This document shows positions 16,303-26,013 of a stretch of DNA of 64,000 nucleotides, piece after piece. The translations under genes and the position numbers were made by a program. The DNA comes from Hyphomicrobiales bacterium (GTDB lineage: Bacteria > Pseudomonadota > Alphaproteobacteria > Rhizobiales > Rhizobiaceae): the NCBI GenBank assembly GCA_030456445.1, contig JAKDNM010000002.1:21916-85915 (forward strand), in the 5' to 3' direction. The stretch's first letter is position 1. The number at the start of each line of letters is the position of its first letter. The notes beneath the pieces are model-generated. The model was not told the DNA's origin and searched no databases. It saw only the letters and a program-made list of their open reading frames with translations.

Positions 16303-17100
16303 TTACACCCTCGGCGGCATTGTGGCTGCGTCGATCCGACGATGGATCAGTGATACAAGTGAGAGAAGGTCCTCTGCGTCGTCCTTCGAGATTGTCCAGT
16401 TAATCTTTGCCTCATGGGCCGCCGGATTCCGAAACATCCCGAAGGTGCCCTTTAAGAGATTAGAGAAGCCCTTCTGCTCGTCCTGCTCGCTTTTCGTCCG
16501 AAGCGCATTGATGGCGAGCATGGGCGGGCTTCCGCTGAAGGCCCGATCGACTAAAGCCGCGCCGTCATCCATAAGGCCGGTGCGCCTTCTAACCTTGTCC
16601 GCGACGCTCTTCACCGCTTCGAGCACCGCATGAAAGTAGTTGTCATGCAGCAGCTCCTCCTTGCAGAATGAGAGCACGTCAGGATGAACACCGCGGGAGA
16701 GCAAGTCAGCGCGTAGATCGCGGGCTCTCCGTTCCGCCTCACCGAGGGTACCAGCCCTTGTGGCGGACCCCAGCGTCCCAGTCGCATCTACCGACATTCC
16801 AACGAAAGCGAGAGCGCGATTTAGGTTTGCCCGCATAGGCTCGAAGCGCGCGGTCTCGCGCGCAAATCGCGTTGGCTTCATCGCTTTTCTGATGAAGGCG
16901 AGGATGCGGGTTCTTTCTTTGCTCTGGTTTTGCTCATGCGCAAATGCGTTGTAGAGGCGATGCCGTTTCGTCATCGCCGGATCGGTATCCATGATTTTAC
17001 AAGTCTGGAGCAGGAACCCGATTTCGGTTCCTGTAAGCCCCTCTGATGTATCCGCAAGAGCATCGGCTATGGCCTGGAGCTGATCCTGTGTGAAATGCAC
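16303..17100 (-). CDS. TIGR02391 family protein (Ymh-like)
   Basis: 265 residues from a GTG at 17100; the open frame continues upstream to 17301, but family-like sequence (HFTQDQLQAIADALADT) starts here and GGGGAAG immediately precedes it. The C-terminal half matches TIGR02391: HPDVLSFCKEELLHDNYFHA, then AVKSVADKVRRRTG and the conserved GFSNLLKGTFGMFRNPAAHE. This domain recurs in phage-defence and mobile regions (Abi/HEPN-like, with the RNPxAH motif). It is the first gene of an operon with the CoiA-like nuclease and is divergent from mkoA across about 300 nt. Confidence 0.75.
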   Translation of the reverse strand: MHFTQDQLQAIADALADTSEGLTGTEIGFLLQTCKIMDTDPAMTKRHRLYNAFAHEQNQSKERTRILAFIRKAMKPTRFARETARFEPMRANLNRALAFVGMSVDATGTLGSATRAGTLGEAERRARDLRADLLSRGVHPDVLSFCKEELLHDNYFHAVLEAVKSVADKVRRRTGLMDDGAALVDRAFSGSPPMLAINALRTKSEQDEQKGFSNLLKGTFGMFRNPAAHEAKINWTISKDDAEDLLSLVSLIHRRIDAATMPPRV

Positions 17101-17401
17101 CTCTTCCCCCCAATAACGCTGCAACCCCACACGCTTCTCATCCAAGTACCCGCGACCGACCTGACAACATCGCATCTTCGAACAGCCGTGGTCGGCGATA
17201 TCAAACCGGACATGTTCGAATCTGAAGTCCAGTCGCCGAAATATGGCGCTATACGGCTGTTTGCGGCAAGACTTGGCAGTGTCGGCTGTCCAGCCGTCCA
17301 TATCGGACTCAGCATCCGTCTTCTCGTCTGAGTTACCGCACGGTCGATGCCTTTAAACGAAAAGCAGCCATTGAACGAATCTGTTAGGTTCAAAGTAATC
17401 C
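17101..17401. other. Divergent intergenic region of the defence island
   Basis: About 300 nt between the TIGR02391 gene (minus) and mkoA (plus). It must hold both promoters. I see no convincing sigma70 pair, dyad or small gene; the minus-strand open frame here is the upstream extension of the TIGR02391 frame and has no protein-like character. Confidence 0.4.
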
Positions 17402-20400
17402 ATGGGCGCGGGACACATGACAGCTGTCAAACGGAAAAATAGATCGACCTTGGAATCACGGTTCAGGTTCGCGGAAGACGCATTCGGAAGCGTGGCCGGG
17501 GAATGGGATTCCCACCTCCGAACAGCCGTCGGCATCGAGGACGGCGAGCGGTATCTGCTGCGTTTGTTCAAGAAGACGGGTACGGCGCTGGACGACGACT
17601 TGAGAGCAATCATTGCTCGCGGTCTTAGGAGGATTCGGCGCGTTCTTTCGTCTCGTCGCGCTCGGGATGTTCTCGTTGAGGTCCTGGAAATTGCGGAAGA
17701 TCAACACGAGCTCGCCATCGTAATGGTGGATCCGGGCAGCCCGATTTTACGAGCCTCCCATCGCAGGAGGACGAAAGAGGGGCGCTTTCTGACAAGTGCA
17801 AGCCGTGGCGTATTCTGGAGGAACATCGTCCGTGTCGCGGAGGCGCTGGCGCTGTGTCACGACGCGGGCATCGTGCATGGCGGGGTGAGCATGCATTCCA
17901 TATTTTCGCACCGCGACGAAAGCGCCGACTGTCGTCTCGGTGGTGTTGAGGCATGCGTTCACATTTCTGACAGTGATCTTGGAGCGTCCGGGCATCTTCT
18001 CCGCGCCTCCGCTACGATCTCCTTCCGGCAGGACTGGATCGACCTGGCCGCAGTTTCCGGCTCTATTCTAGGCCTGGATAGCGACAATCCTCCTTCGCTT
18101 TTGTCGGTTGAGCGCCGGATGCTGGATCGGCTGGCCAATCCACCGCAGTTTCAGCTTTTTGACGGCGCCGTCGTACTGGATGAGTTGCAAAACGTTGTCG
18201 TCGAACTCGACAGAGTCGGATCCAGCTCCGACGGGGAACTGGTTCTTTATCCCTCAAGGAACGTGGTTCAGAGCGATCTGCCGACCCTGTCGTCAGGCAC
18301 CATACCCGCGGCCGACAGCGCGGCGATAATGCAGTTCGTTGCCGACGATCTCGTCTCCGCCGGTGTGCGGCTCGTCCCTGCGGGGCAGGACCTCGCACGC
18401 GTCATGACTGATCTGGCAATCTACAATGTTCGGATTGTGAGCGACTCTGTCGGGATGATCGAAGGTGCGCACCAGCGTCGCTCGAACGAATGGATGCATG
18501 GCGCGGTCGACATAGTCCACCGGCTACATCTTTCCAGAAATCGAGCAGGCGCCGAAGAACGGGTTCAAAACCTCGGCCCTGGCGCCAAACGCTGGCGCGA
18601 CCTAATGGATGCCAACCGCGCTGCCGACGGGACGAACGACGTTCCAATATGGTTCGCTCTGATCCTCCTCGAAGCATTTACACTGCTGAGGGAGCAGTTT
18701 CGGCTCTATCCCGTCGATGTGCTCTCCCCCGCCAACGCGGAAGCGAACGTCGTCTGGCTGGCACCTCGAGATGAGGCGGACCGGGACACACATCGCGAGA
18801 CGATGGGCCTGCGTCCAGCTGCTGAGGCACTCCGGCGCGAGCTCAGATATGACGACGGAAAAGCGAACTGGGTACTGTCGCAGACGGCAAGCCTTGTAAC
18901 GGGTCGACAGCGCGTGCCGGAACTCAGCTACGAGGGTAGCGGCCTGGTCAACGGGAAATCGGCGTTCGCCTTCGGGACAAACCTGCCAATCCCACCGGGA
19001 CAATGCCTCTATCTCCGACCTCGCAAGGACACCGGAACCGAGCGCGCCATTCGGCGCCGGCTCCAGAATATAGTCGCCGCCAGGTCCAACGTAGAGCTCC
19101 TGAGAGCATTGGACGATCCGGTGCAAGTCGCTATGGACGAAGTGCTGCGCGACATCGCAGTTCCCGGCCCGCCTCCGGCTGAGGCAAAGATGGAGCGGTC
19201 CAAGGTCGAGGCCTGGCAGTCGATTGTCTCCGGGAAATCCATCAATGTGGTGGTCGGGCCGCCGGGCGTGGGAAAGACGTTTCTGATCTCGCACCTTGTA
19301 AAGAGCATCCTGCGTCAAACGCCAGATGCTCGGTGCCTCATATCCGCACAGAACCACGAGACACTCCTCCACATGGAGGACGAGCTTCGTAAATTCCTCC
19401 CGACAGACTCCACCATCGTCGTTCGCGTCGAGAAGTCGCGCTCCAGCGAAAAGGAGAGCACGCTGAGGCGGAGCTCGCGTTCTTTGCTGCGTTCGGTGTC
19501 GAAACCGGATGCCGACAGCGCCGCCGTTATGATGAACCAGCTCAATCAGATTGGCCAGGCGCTTGGCCCGCACGATGCTTCGGAGCACTCGATCGCGGAC
19601 CGCGCCTTGCGCGATACGGATAATCTGATGCTCCGCTCGTCGGACGTCACGCTGGCGACGACATCGTCGCATGTTCTTGAAGAAATGATCGCCGACGGCG
19701 AGCAGTTCGACTGGGTCTTCATTGAGGAGGCGGCGCGCGCCAACGGCGCCGAATTGATCGGAGCCCTGCTTCTCGGAAACCGCCGGGTCATGATCGGCGA
19801 TCACAATCAGCTGTCCCCCTTTGACGCGGGCGAACGCCAGAAGTTCTACGACGCCGGTAGGGCGAACGAACTGCTGCGGGACGCGAAAGAGAAGCTGGCG
19901 GCGATTTCCGACCTGCCGAACGAGGTAGAGTTTGCGCTGGACGCACTGAATGCGGACCAGTTCCTGCTCAACGACGTTCTCGCCATAGCGTCTCGTCTTG
20001 AAGAACCGTTCAGATCCATTGCGATGCGTGAAGAGACCAGGATCGAAGACACACACCGCCCCAGCACGATCGCCAACACGCTCAGTGAGCAAAGCCGCAT
20101 GCACCCGGCGATATGCGAGTTGGTTTCCAACACCTTCTACAAGCACCAGCTCACCACGTCGGAACGCGTGAAAGCCCGCGAGCGAGCGGTGGAATGCGCA
20201 GAAGGATTTCCTGCCTCTCCGATTGTGATCCTGGACCTGCCCTCGCTCAGCGTGGTCAAGCGGCGGGCGTTCGAGCAACCGGTGAAGCGTTCCTATCGCA
20301 ATGAAATCGAAGCGACGGCATTGCTGGCAGCCATGAAAAAACTACGGCCGATCATCCGGAAAGGCGCGCCGGTGCCGACGCTTGTGGTCCTCTCTCCGTA

Positions 20401-20848
20401 TTTGGCGCAGGTGAACCACGTCGACCGGCTCATCAAGCCCGAAATCGACACCGCGACGGGTACGCTGTTTGGTTTTGCCAGTCCGCGAGGCGATGGAAAG
20501 TTCGCCTATACGAGCGACAGTTTCCAGGGCGGCGAGGCCGACGTGGTTGTCGCCAGCCTTGTGCGAAACAACGTTCTTGTCGGGTCGAGGGCCCTCGGTT
20601 TCATCAAAAATCCCCAACGTCTGAACGTCCTGCTCAGCCGCGCCAAGCATAAGCTGATCCTGGCAACCAGCCGACAGTTCATCACCAATGCGGTGAACGG
20701 AATCGATCCGGACGCGCTGAGTGATGAGTTCGGCTTTCTGCGGAAGACGCTGAGCGAAATAGCACGCCTGTCCGAGACGGAATTTTCGGCGATTGGCAAG
20801 GGTGCGTCTATCATCGCCGTGGATGAGCAGGGGAGGCTACCCCTGTGA
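17402..20848 (+). CDS. mkoA: Mokosh-type MkoA: kinase-fold domain plus SF1 (UPF1-like) helicase
   Basis: 1148 residues. The N-terminal 240 residues have a Ser/Thr kinase outline, but the catalytic loop is IVHGGVSMHSIF (near 156) in place of HRD and no DFG is seen, so it looks like a pseudokinase. The helicase is a COG1112/UPF1-like SF1B: GPPGVGKT (about 618), FIEEAARA (about 771), GDHNQLSP (about 799), LSEQSRMHP (about 896), SFQGGEADVV (about 1038), RLNVLLSRAK (about 1073). Kinase-helicase followed by a PLD nuclease is the published layout of type I Mokosh antiphage systems. GTG of mkoB overlaps its stop. Confidence 0.85.
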   Translation: MGAGHMTAVKRKNRSTLESRFRFAEDAFGSVAGEWDSHLRTAVGIEDGERYLLRLFKKTGTALDDDLRAIIARGLRRIRRVLSSRRARDVLVEVLEIAEDQHELAIVMVDPGSPILRASHRRRTKEGRFLTSASRGVFWRNIVRVAEALALCHDAGIVHGGVSMHSIFSHRDESADCRLGGVEACVHISDSDLGASGHLLRASATISFRQDWIDLAAVSGSILGLDSDNPPSLLSVERRMLDRLANPPQFQLFDGAVVLDELQNVVVELDRVGSSSDGELVLYPSRNVVQSDLPTLSSGTIPAADSAAIMQFVADDLVSAGVRLVPAGQDLARVMTDLAIYNVRIVSDSVGMIEGAHQRRSNEWMHGAVDIVHRLHLSRNRAGAEERVQNLGPGAKRWRDLMDANRAADGTNDVPIWFALILLEAFTLLREQFRLYPVDVLSPANAEANVVWLAPRDEADRDTHRETMGLRPAAEALRRELRYDDGKANWVLSQTASLVTGRQRVPELSYEGSGLVNGKSAFAFGTNLPIPPGQCLYLRPRKDTGTERAIRRRLQNIVAARSNVELLRALDDPVQVAMDEVLRDIAVPGPPPAEAKMERSKVEAWQSIVSGKSINVVVGPPGVGKTFLISHLVKSILRQTPDARCLISAQNHETLLHMEDELRKFLPTDSTIVVRVEKSRSSEKESTLRRSSRSLLRSVSKPDADSAAVMMNQLNQIGQALGPHDASEHSIADRALRDTDNLMLRSSDVTLATTSSHVLEEMIADGEQFDWVFIEEAARANGAELIGALLLGNRRVMIGDHNQLSPFDAGERQKFYDAGRANELLRDAKEKLAAISDLPNEVEFALDALNADQFLLNDVLAIASRLEEPFRSIAMREETRIEDTHRPSTIANTLSEQSRMHPAICELVSNTFYKHQLTTSERVKARERAVECAEGFPASPIVILDLPSLSVVKRRAFEQPVKRSYRNEIEATALLAAMKKLRPIIRKGAPVPTLVVLSPYLAQVNHVDRLIKPEIDTATGTLFGFASPRGDGKFAYTSDSFQGGEADVVVASLVRNNVLVGSRALGFIKNPQRLNVLLSRAKHKLILATSRQFITNAVNGIDPDALSDEFGFLRKTLSEIARLSETEFSAIGKGASIIAVDEQGRLPL

Positions 20849-22584
20849 ACCACATCTACATCCCGGCCTGGCACTATCGGGCACCCGGCGTCGTCCAGCG
20901 GACTTGGGGCTGGAGCCCCGTTGAGGAGATGATCCTTTTGTCACTGGATCGAAGCCCGGGAACGATCGATGACATCTCCCGTGGCCTTAAAATTCCCCGG
21001 CAGGTCGTTGGCTCAACTGTAGCCCGGCTGATGCAGTTCGGACTTGTCGAAGTCCGGCTGTCGCCGCAACCGGTTCTGGCCACCAGCAGCGTTGGCCATG
21101 GCTTCATACGCGCGGGTCGCGCGCTTCCAGAACGCACCGCCGATCGTGAGATCGGTATCAGCGTTGTCTACGAGAAGGTCGGACAATCCGTCTTCAGAAC
21201 CAGGGACGTTGAGACGATCCCCGTCACCAAGCTGCCCGCAAAAGGCGCGATTATCGCGTTTCCGGTAGGGGAGCCACCGGAAACACATTATTCGATGATG
21301 GAGCGTGTCAACCAGTTCATGCTGGGTATGCTCAGGCCCGGCGAGTGGCTGCGGGGCGTTCAGGCCAACAGCTCTTTCCTGGAGCGAAGGTTTCTTGTGC
21401 TTGACCTCGACCAGGTTCGTGACGGCGTCTTGCCGCAAGGCGCAAGCGACCAACTTGTCGAAGCCCTCAAAGCGACGATCAAGACCGGCATTCTGCCCAA
21501 AACCACGACGGCCCCAGCAGACCAACCCGTTTCCATAGAAACACGATTCGATGCCGACGGTCTTCTCGTTGGTTCCGAAAAGCATCTGGAATGCTTCGAG
21601 CGGATCGTGGGCGCGGCCAAGTCCAACATATTTGTCCTTTCGACGTTCGTCGCATCGCAGTCCGACGAAAAAGGCAGGGAGAATCGCGAACGCATCTGGC
21701 GATCGCTCGAGGATGCATGCAGGCGCGGCGTGAGATGCCACCTGTTCTTCGGCACCACGCTTGATCGCGTCAAGCACGCCATGGCCATGCAGGAACTCTT
21801 CGTTCGCTTGTCCGCCGTGCGGCAGACGAGGGGCTATCTGCAGGTACAAAGGGATCCGGTCGGCAGTCACGCAAAGATCCTTGCCGCCGATGATGGTCAA
21901 GATGGTGGCGTCGTTGTGATGGGCTCGTGCAACTGGCTCTCCTCCCCTTTTTCGGCAGTCGAAGTCTCGGCCGAACTTAGAGCAGCCAACGCCGTCGCGG
22001 AAGGATTGGATCTGCTCCGGGCGATCATTTCCAAGTTGTCCAGCACTGGCCGATCCGTCGAGGCGCTTCAGTTCATGGCCGCTGAACTGCGGCGCCAGAG
22101 AAACATCCTGTCGAACAGCGATGAGGTGCAAGCGCCGACTGCGAAGCTGACGATCCTTCATGCCCATGATCACGAGCGTCTGCTGCGTGTCGCTGCACAC
22201 GAGGCGCAACAACGCTTCGTCTGCTGTACGAACAGGGTCGGCGCAAACATGGTGCCGGCCCTGTTTGACCCGGCTGAGGTTGCCGGCCGGCGGTTGAGCG
22301 ATGTCCGCGTCTATTACTCACGCCGCTCCGGGCCGGTTAAACGCGGCCATATGACAAAGCAACGCGAGCGGCTCAATGGCGTGGTGGAGCTTGCGGGTGT
22401 GCCCGAGCCGCAATTGCATGCCAAGTTTCTCGCCTGGGACAGCGACCATGTCGTCATCAGCAGCCTGAACTGGGGCTCCGCGTCGGGTCTGGAGGAAAAC
22501 CCGCTCGATGAAATCGGCCTCTATTTCGAAGGCAAGGATCTGGCGACCTCTTTGATCAACAAATTCGAGGCCGAAAATCAATAG
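20845..22584 (+). CDS. mkoB: Mokosh-type MkoB: phospholipase D-family nuclease
   Basis: 579 residues. The N-terminus is a winged-helix-like region (ISRGLKIPRQVVGSTVARLMQFGLVEV, about residues 33-60). Two HKD-type half-sites follow: SHAKILAADDG with GSCNWLSSPFS (about 340-375), and LHAKFLAWDSD with SLNWGSASG (about 523-550), giving a complete two-motif PLD nuclease. The conserved lysines and the following asparagines are present, so it should be catalytically competent. GTG start with AGGGGAGG at 20828-20835 overlaps the mkoA stop. Helicase-PLD pairing is the basis of the Mokosh assignment; presumed role is degradation of phage nucleic acid. Confidence 0.85.
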   Translation: MNHIYIPAWHYRAPGVVQRTWGWSPVEEMILLSLDRSPGTIDDISRGLKIPRQVVGSTVARLMQFGLVEVRLSPQPVLATSSVGHGFIRAGRALPERTADREIGISVVYEKVGQSVFRTRDVETIPVTKLPAKGAIIAFPVGEPPETHYSMMERVNQFMLGMLRPGEWLRGVQANSSFLERRFLVLDLDQVRDGVLPQGASDQLVEALKATIKTGILPKTTTAPADQPVSIETRFDADGLLVGSEKHLECFERIVGAAKSNIFVLSTFVASQSDEKGRENRERIWRSLEDACRRGVRCHLFFGTTLDRVKHAMAMQELFVRLSAVRQTRGYLQVQRDPVGSHAKILAADDGQDGGVVVMGSCNWLSSPFSAVEVSAELRAANAVAEGLDLLRAIISKLSSTGRSVEALQFMAAELRRQRNILSNSDEVQAPTAKLTILHAHDHERLLRVAAHEAQQRFVCCTNRVGANMVPALFDPAEVAGRRLSDVRVYYSRRSGPVKRGHMTKQRERLNGVVELAGVPEPQLHAKFLAWDSDHVVISSLNWGSASGLEENPLDEIGLYFEGKDLATSLINKFEAENQ

Positions 22585-22599
22585 CGCGATCAACGGTTG

Positions 22600-23615
22600 T
22601 CACTTCAGTATTGTATGATCGCAACCAGGATACTGGTTGCACCCGAAGAACCTGCGATTGTTACGTCCCATTCGCTCCACGAGATGGCCGACCCGGCAAG
22701 CCGGACATTGACGCAAGGGGTCGCCGTCAACGGATTCAAAGCGCAGGTTGTCGCCGGCGATCTCGGAAAGTTCGCGGATGTATCGAGATGGTTCACGGCT
22801 GTTCGCGAGAAGGAACACGCCTCGGCTCGCGCGGGTCAGGGCGACATAGAAGAGACATCGCTCTTCGGCATATTCGAAGGCCTCTGGTCGAGGCATGACC
22901 AGATTGAGCAGTTCGTCATCCTCGATCCGGCTCGGTACCCCGCCGAGGCGATCAACAGGTTGTTGTCCTCCAGACGGATGCAGGCTTCCCGCTGCTGCTC
23001 CGACAAGGATCGTCCGTCGAGGTCGTCGAAGAAAGGACGGCATCTGCCAAGTTCAGCGGACACGAATGTATCATTGTAGTTTTTGCGTGTTGCCGGGTCC
23101 GTGAGGAGGGCGAATGACGACGGCAACGCATCCTTCAAATGCGCCGGCATCATTTCCGGATCGAAAAGGGGATGGGACAATGCCGCGGCGGCTTTGCCCG
23201 GAACCGCCGCGATCGCCCGTGCGAGATCGGCATGCGCCAGATATTGCCGCTGGTGCTCCGTAATGGCCCGAAGCCGTACGTCCACCTCGTTCAGTCGATC
23301 TGCCTCCGAACCAACTACGTCCGATAAATGAACGTTGATGAAGCTGTAGAGGTCGGCGGCTAGCTGGATCGCAGCTTCCTGACCAAGACAGGAGAGACGA
23401 TCGGTCCGGCCCCGCGAGCGGATCTCCACGGAATGCCAGAGCAATGCTTTTTCGACCGATATGGCAGCGATATCCAGGCAAGGCAGATCGGCTGTCTTGC
23501 ACAGACCGAGCTGCACCACTGCGGGCGATGAGGCGTTCAGTGCCAGCGCCCATTTCCCCGCGGGAAGAAAGCGCGCAAGAAAGCCGGGTCGATATGTTCG
23601 AACGCGAGGAGATAT
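22600..23615 (-). pseudogene. UvrD/helicase IV-like gene with its ATPase core deleted
   Basis: The 5' portion (from about 23615 to 22945) ends in FFDDLDGRSLSEQQREACIR then NNLLIASAG, the lead into Walker A of helicase IV-like UvrD proteins. The sequence then jumps to the extreme C-terminus: ERCLFYVALTRASRGVFLLA (motif VI) and a C4 topoisomerase-type zinc finger (CPACRVGHLVERMG, FGCNQYPGC). The two parts are in different frames around 22938. Everything from the P-loop to motif V, several hundred residues, is missing, so it is an internal-deletion pseudogene. It converges on mkoB with 15 nt between stops. Confidence 0.75.
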
Positions 23616-23626
23616 CAGCGCCTAGA

Positions 23627-25027
23627 TTACAGTTCAAAATCTTGGTTCGGCAGCCACGCGCAATCGGCCCATTGCTGTTTATATCGCTTTGCGAACTCTT
23701 TGATCTCGCGCCTGTTGGCTTGCGGTGTTTGGCAGGCCCGGGCGCAGGTCGACACAACATCGTGGTAAAAAGCCCGGGAAACCGGCCGAATGCCCTCATA
23801 GTTCATGAGGAGCCCCGGAAGGCGCTCTGTAATGGGCTCCCCGCGGGGCGCCATGACAATGCTTGGCGGGCATCCATAAGGGTTGATCAATACGTATCGC
23901 CAACTTGGGTCGGCAGCTCCCTGCACAGGAACTATCTCACACGGGGAGGCATCCCCGCCGCTGGAAATTTCCTGATAGACCTCTTCAAGTGCTTGAGGTC
24001 TTCGGGCAACGAGCACGTATGGTCCTGCCGGGGTGTGACTGCCTAGTGCGTCGTCATATTCTATCCCCAAGAGGCATTCCAGGCTGGAGCGCGCCGATCG
24101 ATCCAGAATAGCCCGCTCCGAAACGAACCACTGAAGCTGCCGCAAGGTAATCCCGGCGGCGGCCGCGATCTTCTTGAGAGGATTTGGCCAGCACGCTACC
24201 AGGTTCTTGGCGATCTCGGCCGCGGTGTCGTACCCATATTCGCCCGCGGACGCGTCATCCTCAATGTGGTCCTCTGACGGTTCTCGTCCCGAAAGCAGCC
24301 ACGTCGTGCCGTCAAAACCGTTGCGGTTGAAGTAGCGAGGGCGGTCAGGAGGCAGGGAAGATTCCCACGATGACAGCCATGGTCCGGCGTTCCACCCCAC
24401 AGTTTCAATAGCAATCGATCCCGGCTGCCGCATTGGCAGCGCCAACCATCGCTCAATTCGATCTTCAAGGTCGCGATTACTCAGACCGCGAGAACCATGC
24501 CGAGAGCTGTATTCGTGATCTTCTCGCGCATTACGACACAGAGCGTCGATCGCTTCGATGAGAGAAGGGGCGTCAGCTCCGTGCCGTTTCAACAACCATC
24601 GGGCGGCATCTTGTGCCGAACGCAAAGAAGCGGGCAACGACTTGTCTTTGGCGTCGGCGACTTCGAGCTGAACGCCGATTCGTGCCACATCCGCTGCTAG
24701 CGCGTGGTCGGCCTGTGCCAGATTGCGGTTTAAGCGAAGAATATCCGGAGGCCCACGCAAACCCTCAGCGCTTCCCCAGGCCGTCTGGAGCACCTCACTC
24801 AAAGGCATCCGCTGGTTGATGGCAGAGAATGTCAGCCAGCGGATTGGCAGCCCTGCGACGGTCAGCCCATAGAGGATCAAAGGGCTGAGTCCGTACCGCT
24901 CCGCATCTTCAATCCTTATGGGATCCCGTACTGCCACTATGCCATGTTCAGGATGATGAAAAAGAAACTTGGCGGTCGAGACGTAGAAATGATGTTCTCT
25001 TTGTGGCTGCAGTGCTGAAATCCTCAT
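23627..25027 (-). CDS. Unknown defence-island protein
   Basis: 466 residues from the ATG at 25027, which has a GGGGGAG ribosome site; an upstream TTG at 25042 is less likely. I recognise no named domain. Visible features are a hydrophobic stretch GLSPLILYGLTVAGLPIRWL (near 45-65), a helix-turn-helix-like segment NPLKKIAAAAGITLRQLQWFV (near 285), and aromatic/basic C-terminus. The helicase IV remnant begins directly after its stop, suggesting the two were once co-transcribed as a two-gene unit. It lies between the Mokosh pair and a RES toxin-antitoxin module. Confidence 0.6.
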   Translation of the reverse strand: MRISALQPQREHHFYVSTAKFLFHHPEHGIVAVRDPIRIEDAERYGLSPLILYGLTVAGLPIRWLTFSAINQRMPLSEVLQTAWGSAEGLRGPPDILRLNRNLAQADHALAADVARIGVQLEVADAKDKSLPASLRSAQDAARWLLKRHGADAPSLIEAIDALCRNAREDHEYSSRHGSRGLSNRDLEDRIERWLALPMRQPGSIAIETVGWNAGPWLSSWESSLPPDRPRYFNRNGFDGTTWLLSGREPSEDHIEDDASAGEYGYDTAAEIAKNLVACWPNPLKKIAAAAGITLRQLQWFVSERAILDRSARSSLECLLGIEYDDALGSHTPAGPYVLVARRPQALEEVYQEISSGGDASPCEIVPVQGAADPSWRYVLINPYGCPPSIVMAPRGEPITERLPGLLMNYEGIRPVSRAFYHDVVSTCARACQTPQANRREIKEFAKRYKQQWADCAWLPNQDFEL

Positions 25028-25284
25028 GTCTCCCCCCGCCAAACAAAATCACTGCTTGGAACATTACGATTCTGAGAACGGAGGCCAAGGAGGTTCCCGC
25101 CTTTTTGCCGGTGATTCCGTTGGGTTCTATCACCTCGAGCTGTTGCGGTCTGGTCGGCGAGACCCTGATGGCGACGGCCGCGATCATCGACAATGCCGGC
25201 TAGGCTGACGGTGCGCGACCGAAATGCCGTTCCATCGCGGCAGTGGGTTCACGGTCGGATTGGTATGTGGCAATGTTGCTTTAG

Positions 25285-25314
25285 TTGACAAAGTTGCTCC
25301 GATCACCATATTGA
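25285..25314 (+). promoter_or_regulatory. Sigma70-like promoter of the RES toxin-antitoxin operon
   Basis: TTGACA at 25285-25290, and ATATTG/TATTGA at 25308-25314 with 17-18 nt spacing. The -35 sits within CTTT-N7-AAAG, a small dyad suited to antitoxin autoregulation. The antitoxin ATG is at 25333, preceded by AAGGAG. Between 25028 and 25284 I see no gene. Confidence 0.55.
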
Positions 25315-25332
25315 GTGTGAAGGAGAACAATC

Positions 25333-26013
25333 ATGGCTGGCAAGGCGCAATCCCCTACGCCAACGGGCGCGGCGTCCAAGGACGTGGTTACGATGTTCAC
25401 CATGAAAGGCGATCCCGTAAAGGCGTTGTCGAGGCTCAAGTTGCCGGCTGGCGCCAAGGTGGCGATCGTATCGTCGCGGCCAGAATCCGTGCGGGAGATC
25501 AGGAAGACTGTCCGCGGCCATGTCGCCCGCGTCACCGAGGTGGTCGAGCGAAAGCAGGATCCGGATCGCAGCGAGCGAGGGTCGTTCGTCGACAAGACCG
25601 CGTTCGAGCCGGATGCACGCAGCCGGGCGATGCTGGAGGGCATCCGCATCGCACAGGAAGATTTGCGAGACGCAGGCGGCGCCTATGATCTCGACCAGGT
25701 CCGTACGCTGATGCGCGGCGTATCCCGTCAGGCGGTCGACAAGCGCGTGCAGGAGGGTTCGCTTCTCGCCGTACCCGGCCCCAGCAATCGTCGCAGCTAT
25801 CCGACCGTTCAGTTCAATCGGGACGGCACCGTCGTAGCGGGCCTGAAGGCGGTTCGTGACGCCTTGCAGACCCGCAATCCGTGGACGGTCCTCAATTTCC
25901 TTTCCCGTCCGGATGCGAGACTCGACAACAGCAAGCCTGTCGACCTGCTGAGGTCCGGCAAGCTCGACATCGTGCTTGAAGCCGCTAGAAGGCACGGTGA
26001 GCAGGGGGCGTGA
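25333..26013 (+). CDS. Xre/MbcA/ParS-like antitoxin of a RES module
   Basis: 226 residues. N-terminal basic tail, central VRTLMRGVSRQAVDKRVQEGSL (HTH-like, about 120-140), and C-terminal GLKAVRDALQTRNPWTVLNFL followed by LLRSGKLDIVLEAARRHGEQ, the MbcA/ParS/Xre toxin-binding layout. Strong ribosome site (GAAGGAGAACAATC). TGA overlaps the GTG of the RES toxin. In this family the antitoxin occludes the toxin active site and represses its operon. The lower GC of its upstream region fits an autonomously regulated cassette. Confidence 0.75.
   Translation: MAGKAQSPTPTGAASKDVVTMFTMKGDPVKALSRLKLPAGAKVAIVSSRPESVREIRKTVRGHVARVTEVVERKQDPDRSERGSFVDKTAFEPDARSRAMLEGIRIAQEDLRDAGGAYDLDQVRTLMRGVSRQAVDKRVQEGSLLAVPGPSNRRSYPTVQFNRDGTVVAGLKAVRDALQTRNPWTVLNFLSRPDARLDNSKPVDLLRSGKLDIVLEAARRHGEQGA

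Noticed and set aside
18602..20278. 558-codon minus-strand frame within mkoA
   Set aside because: Antisense of a gene with all SF1 helicase motifs; no protein-like features.
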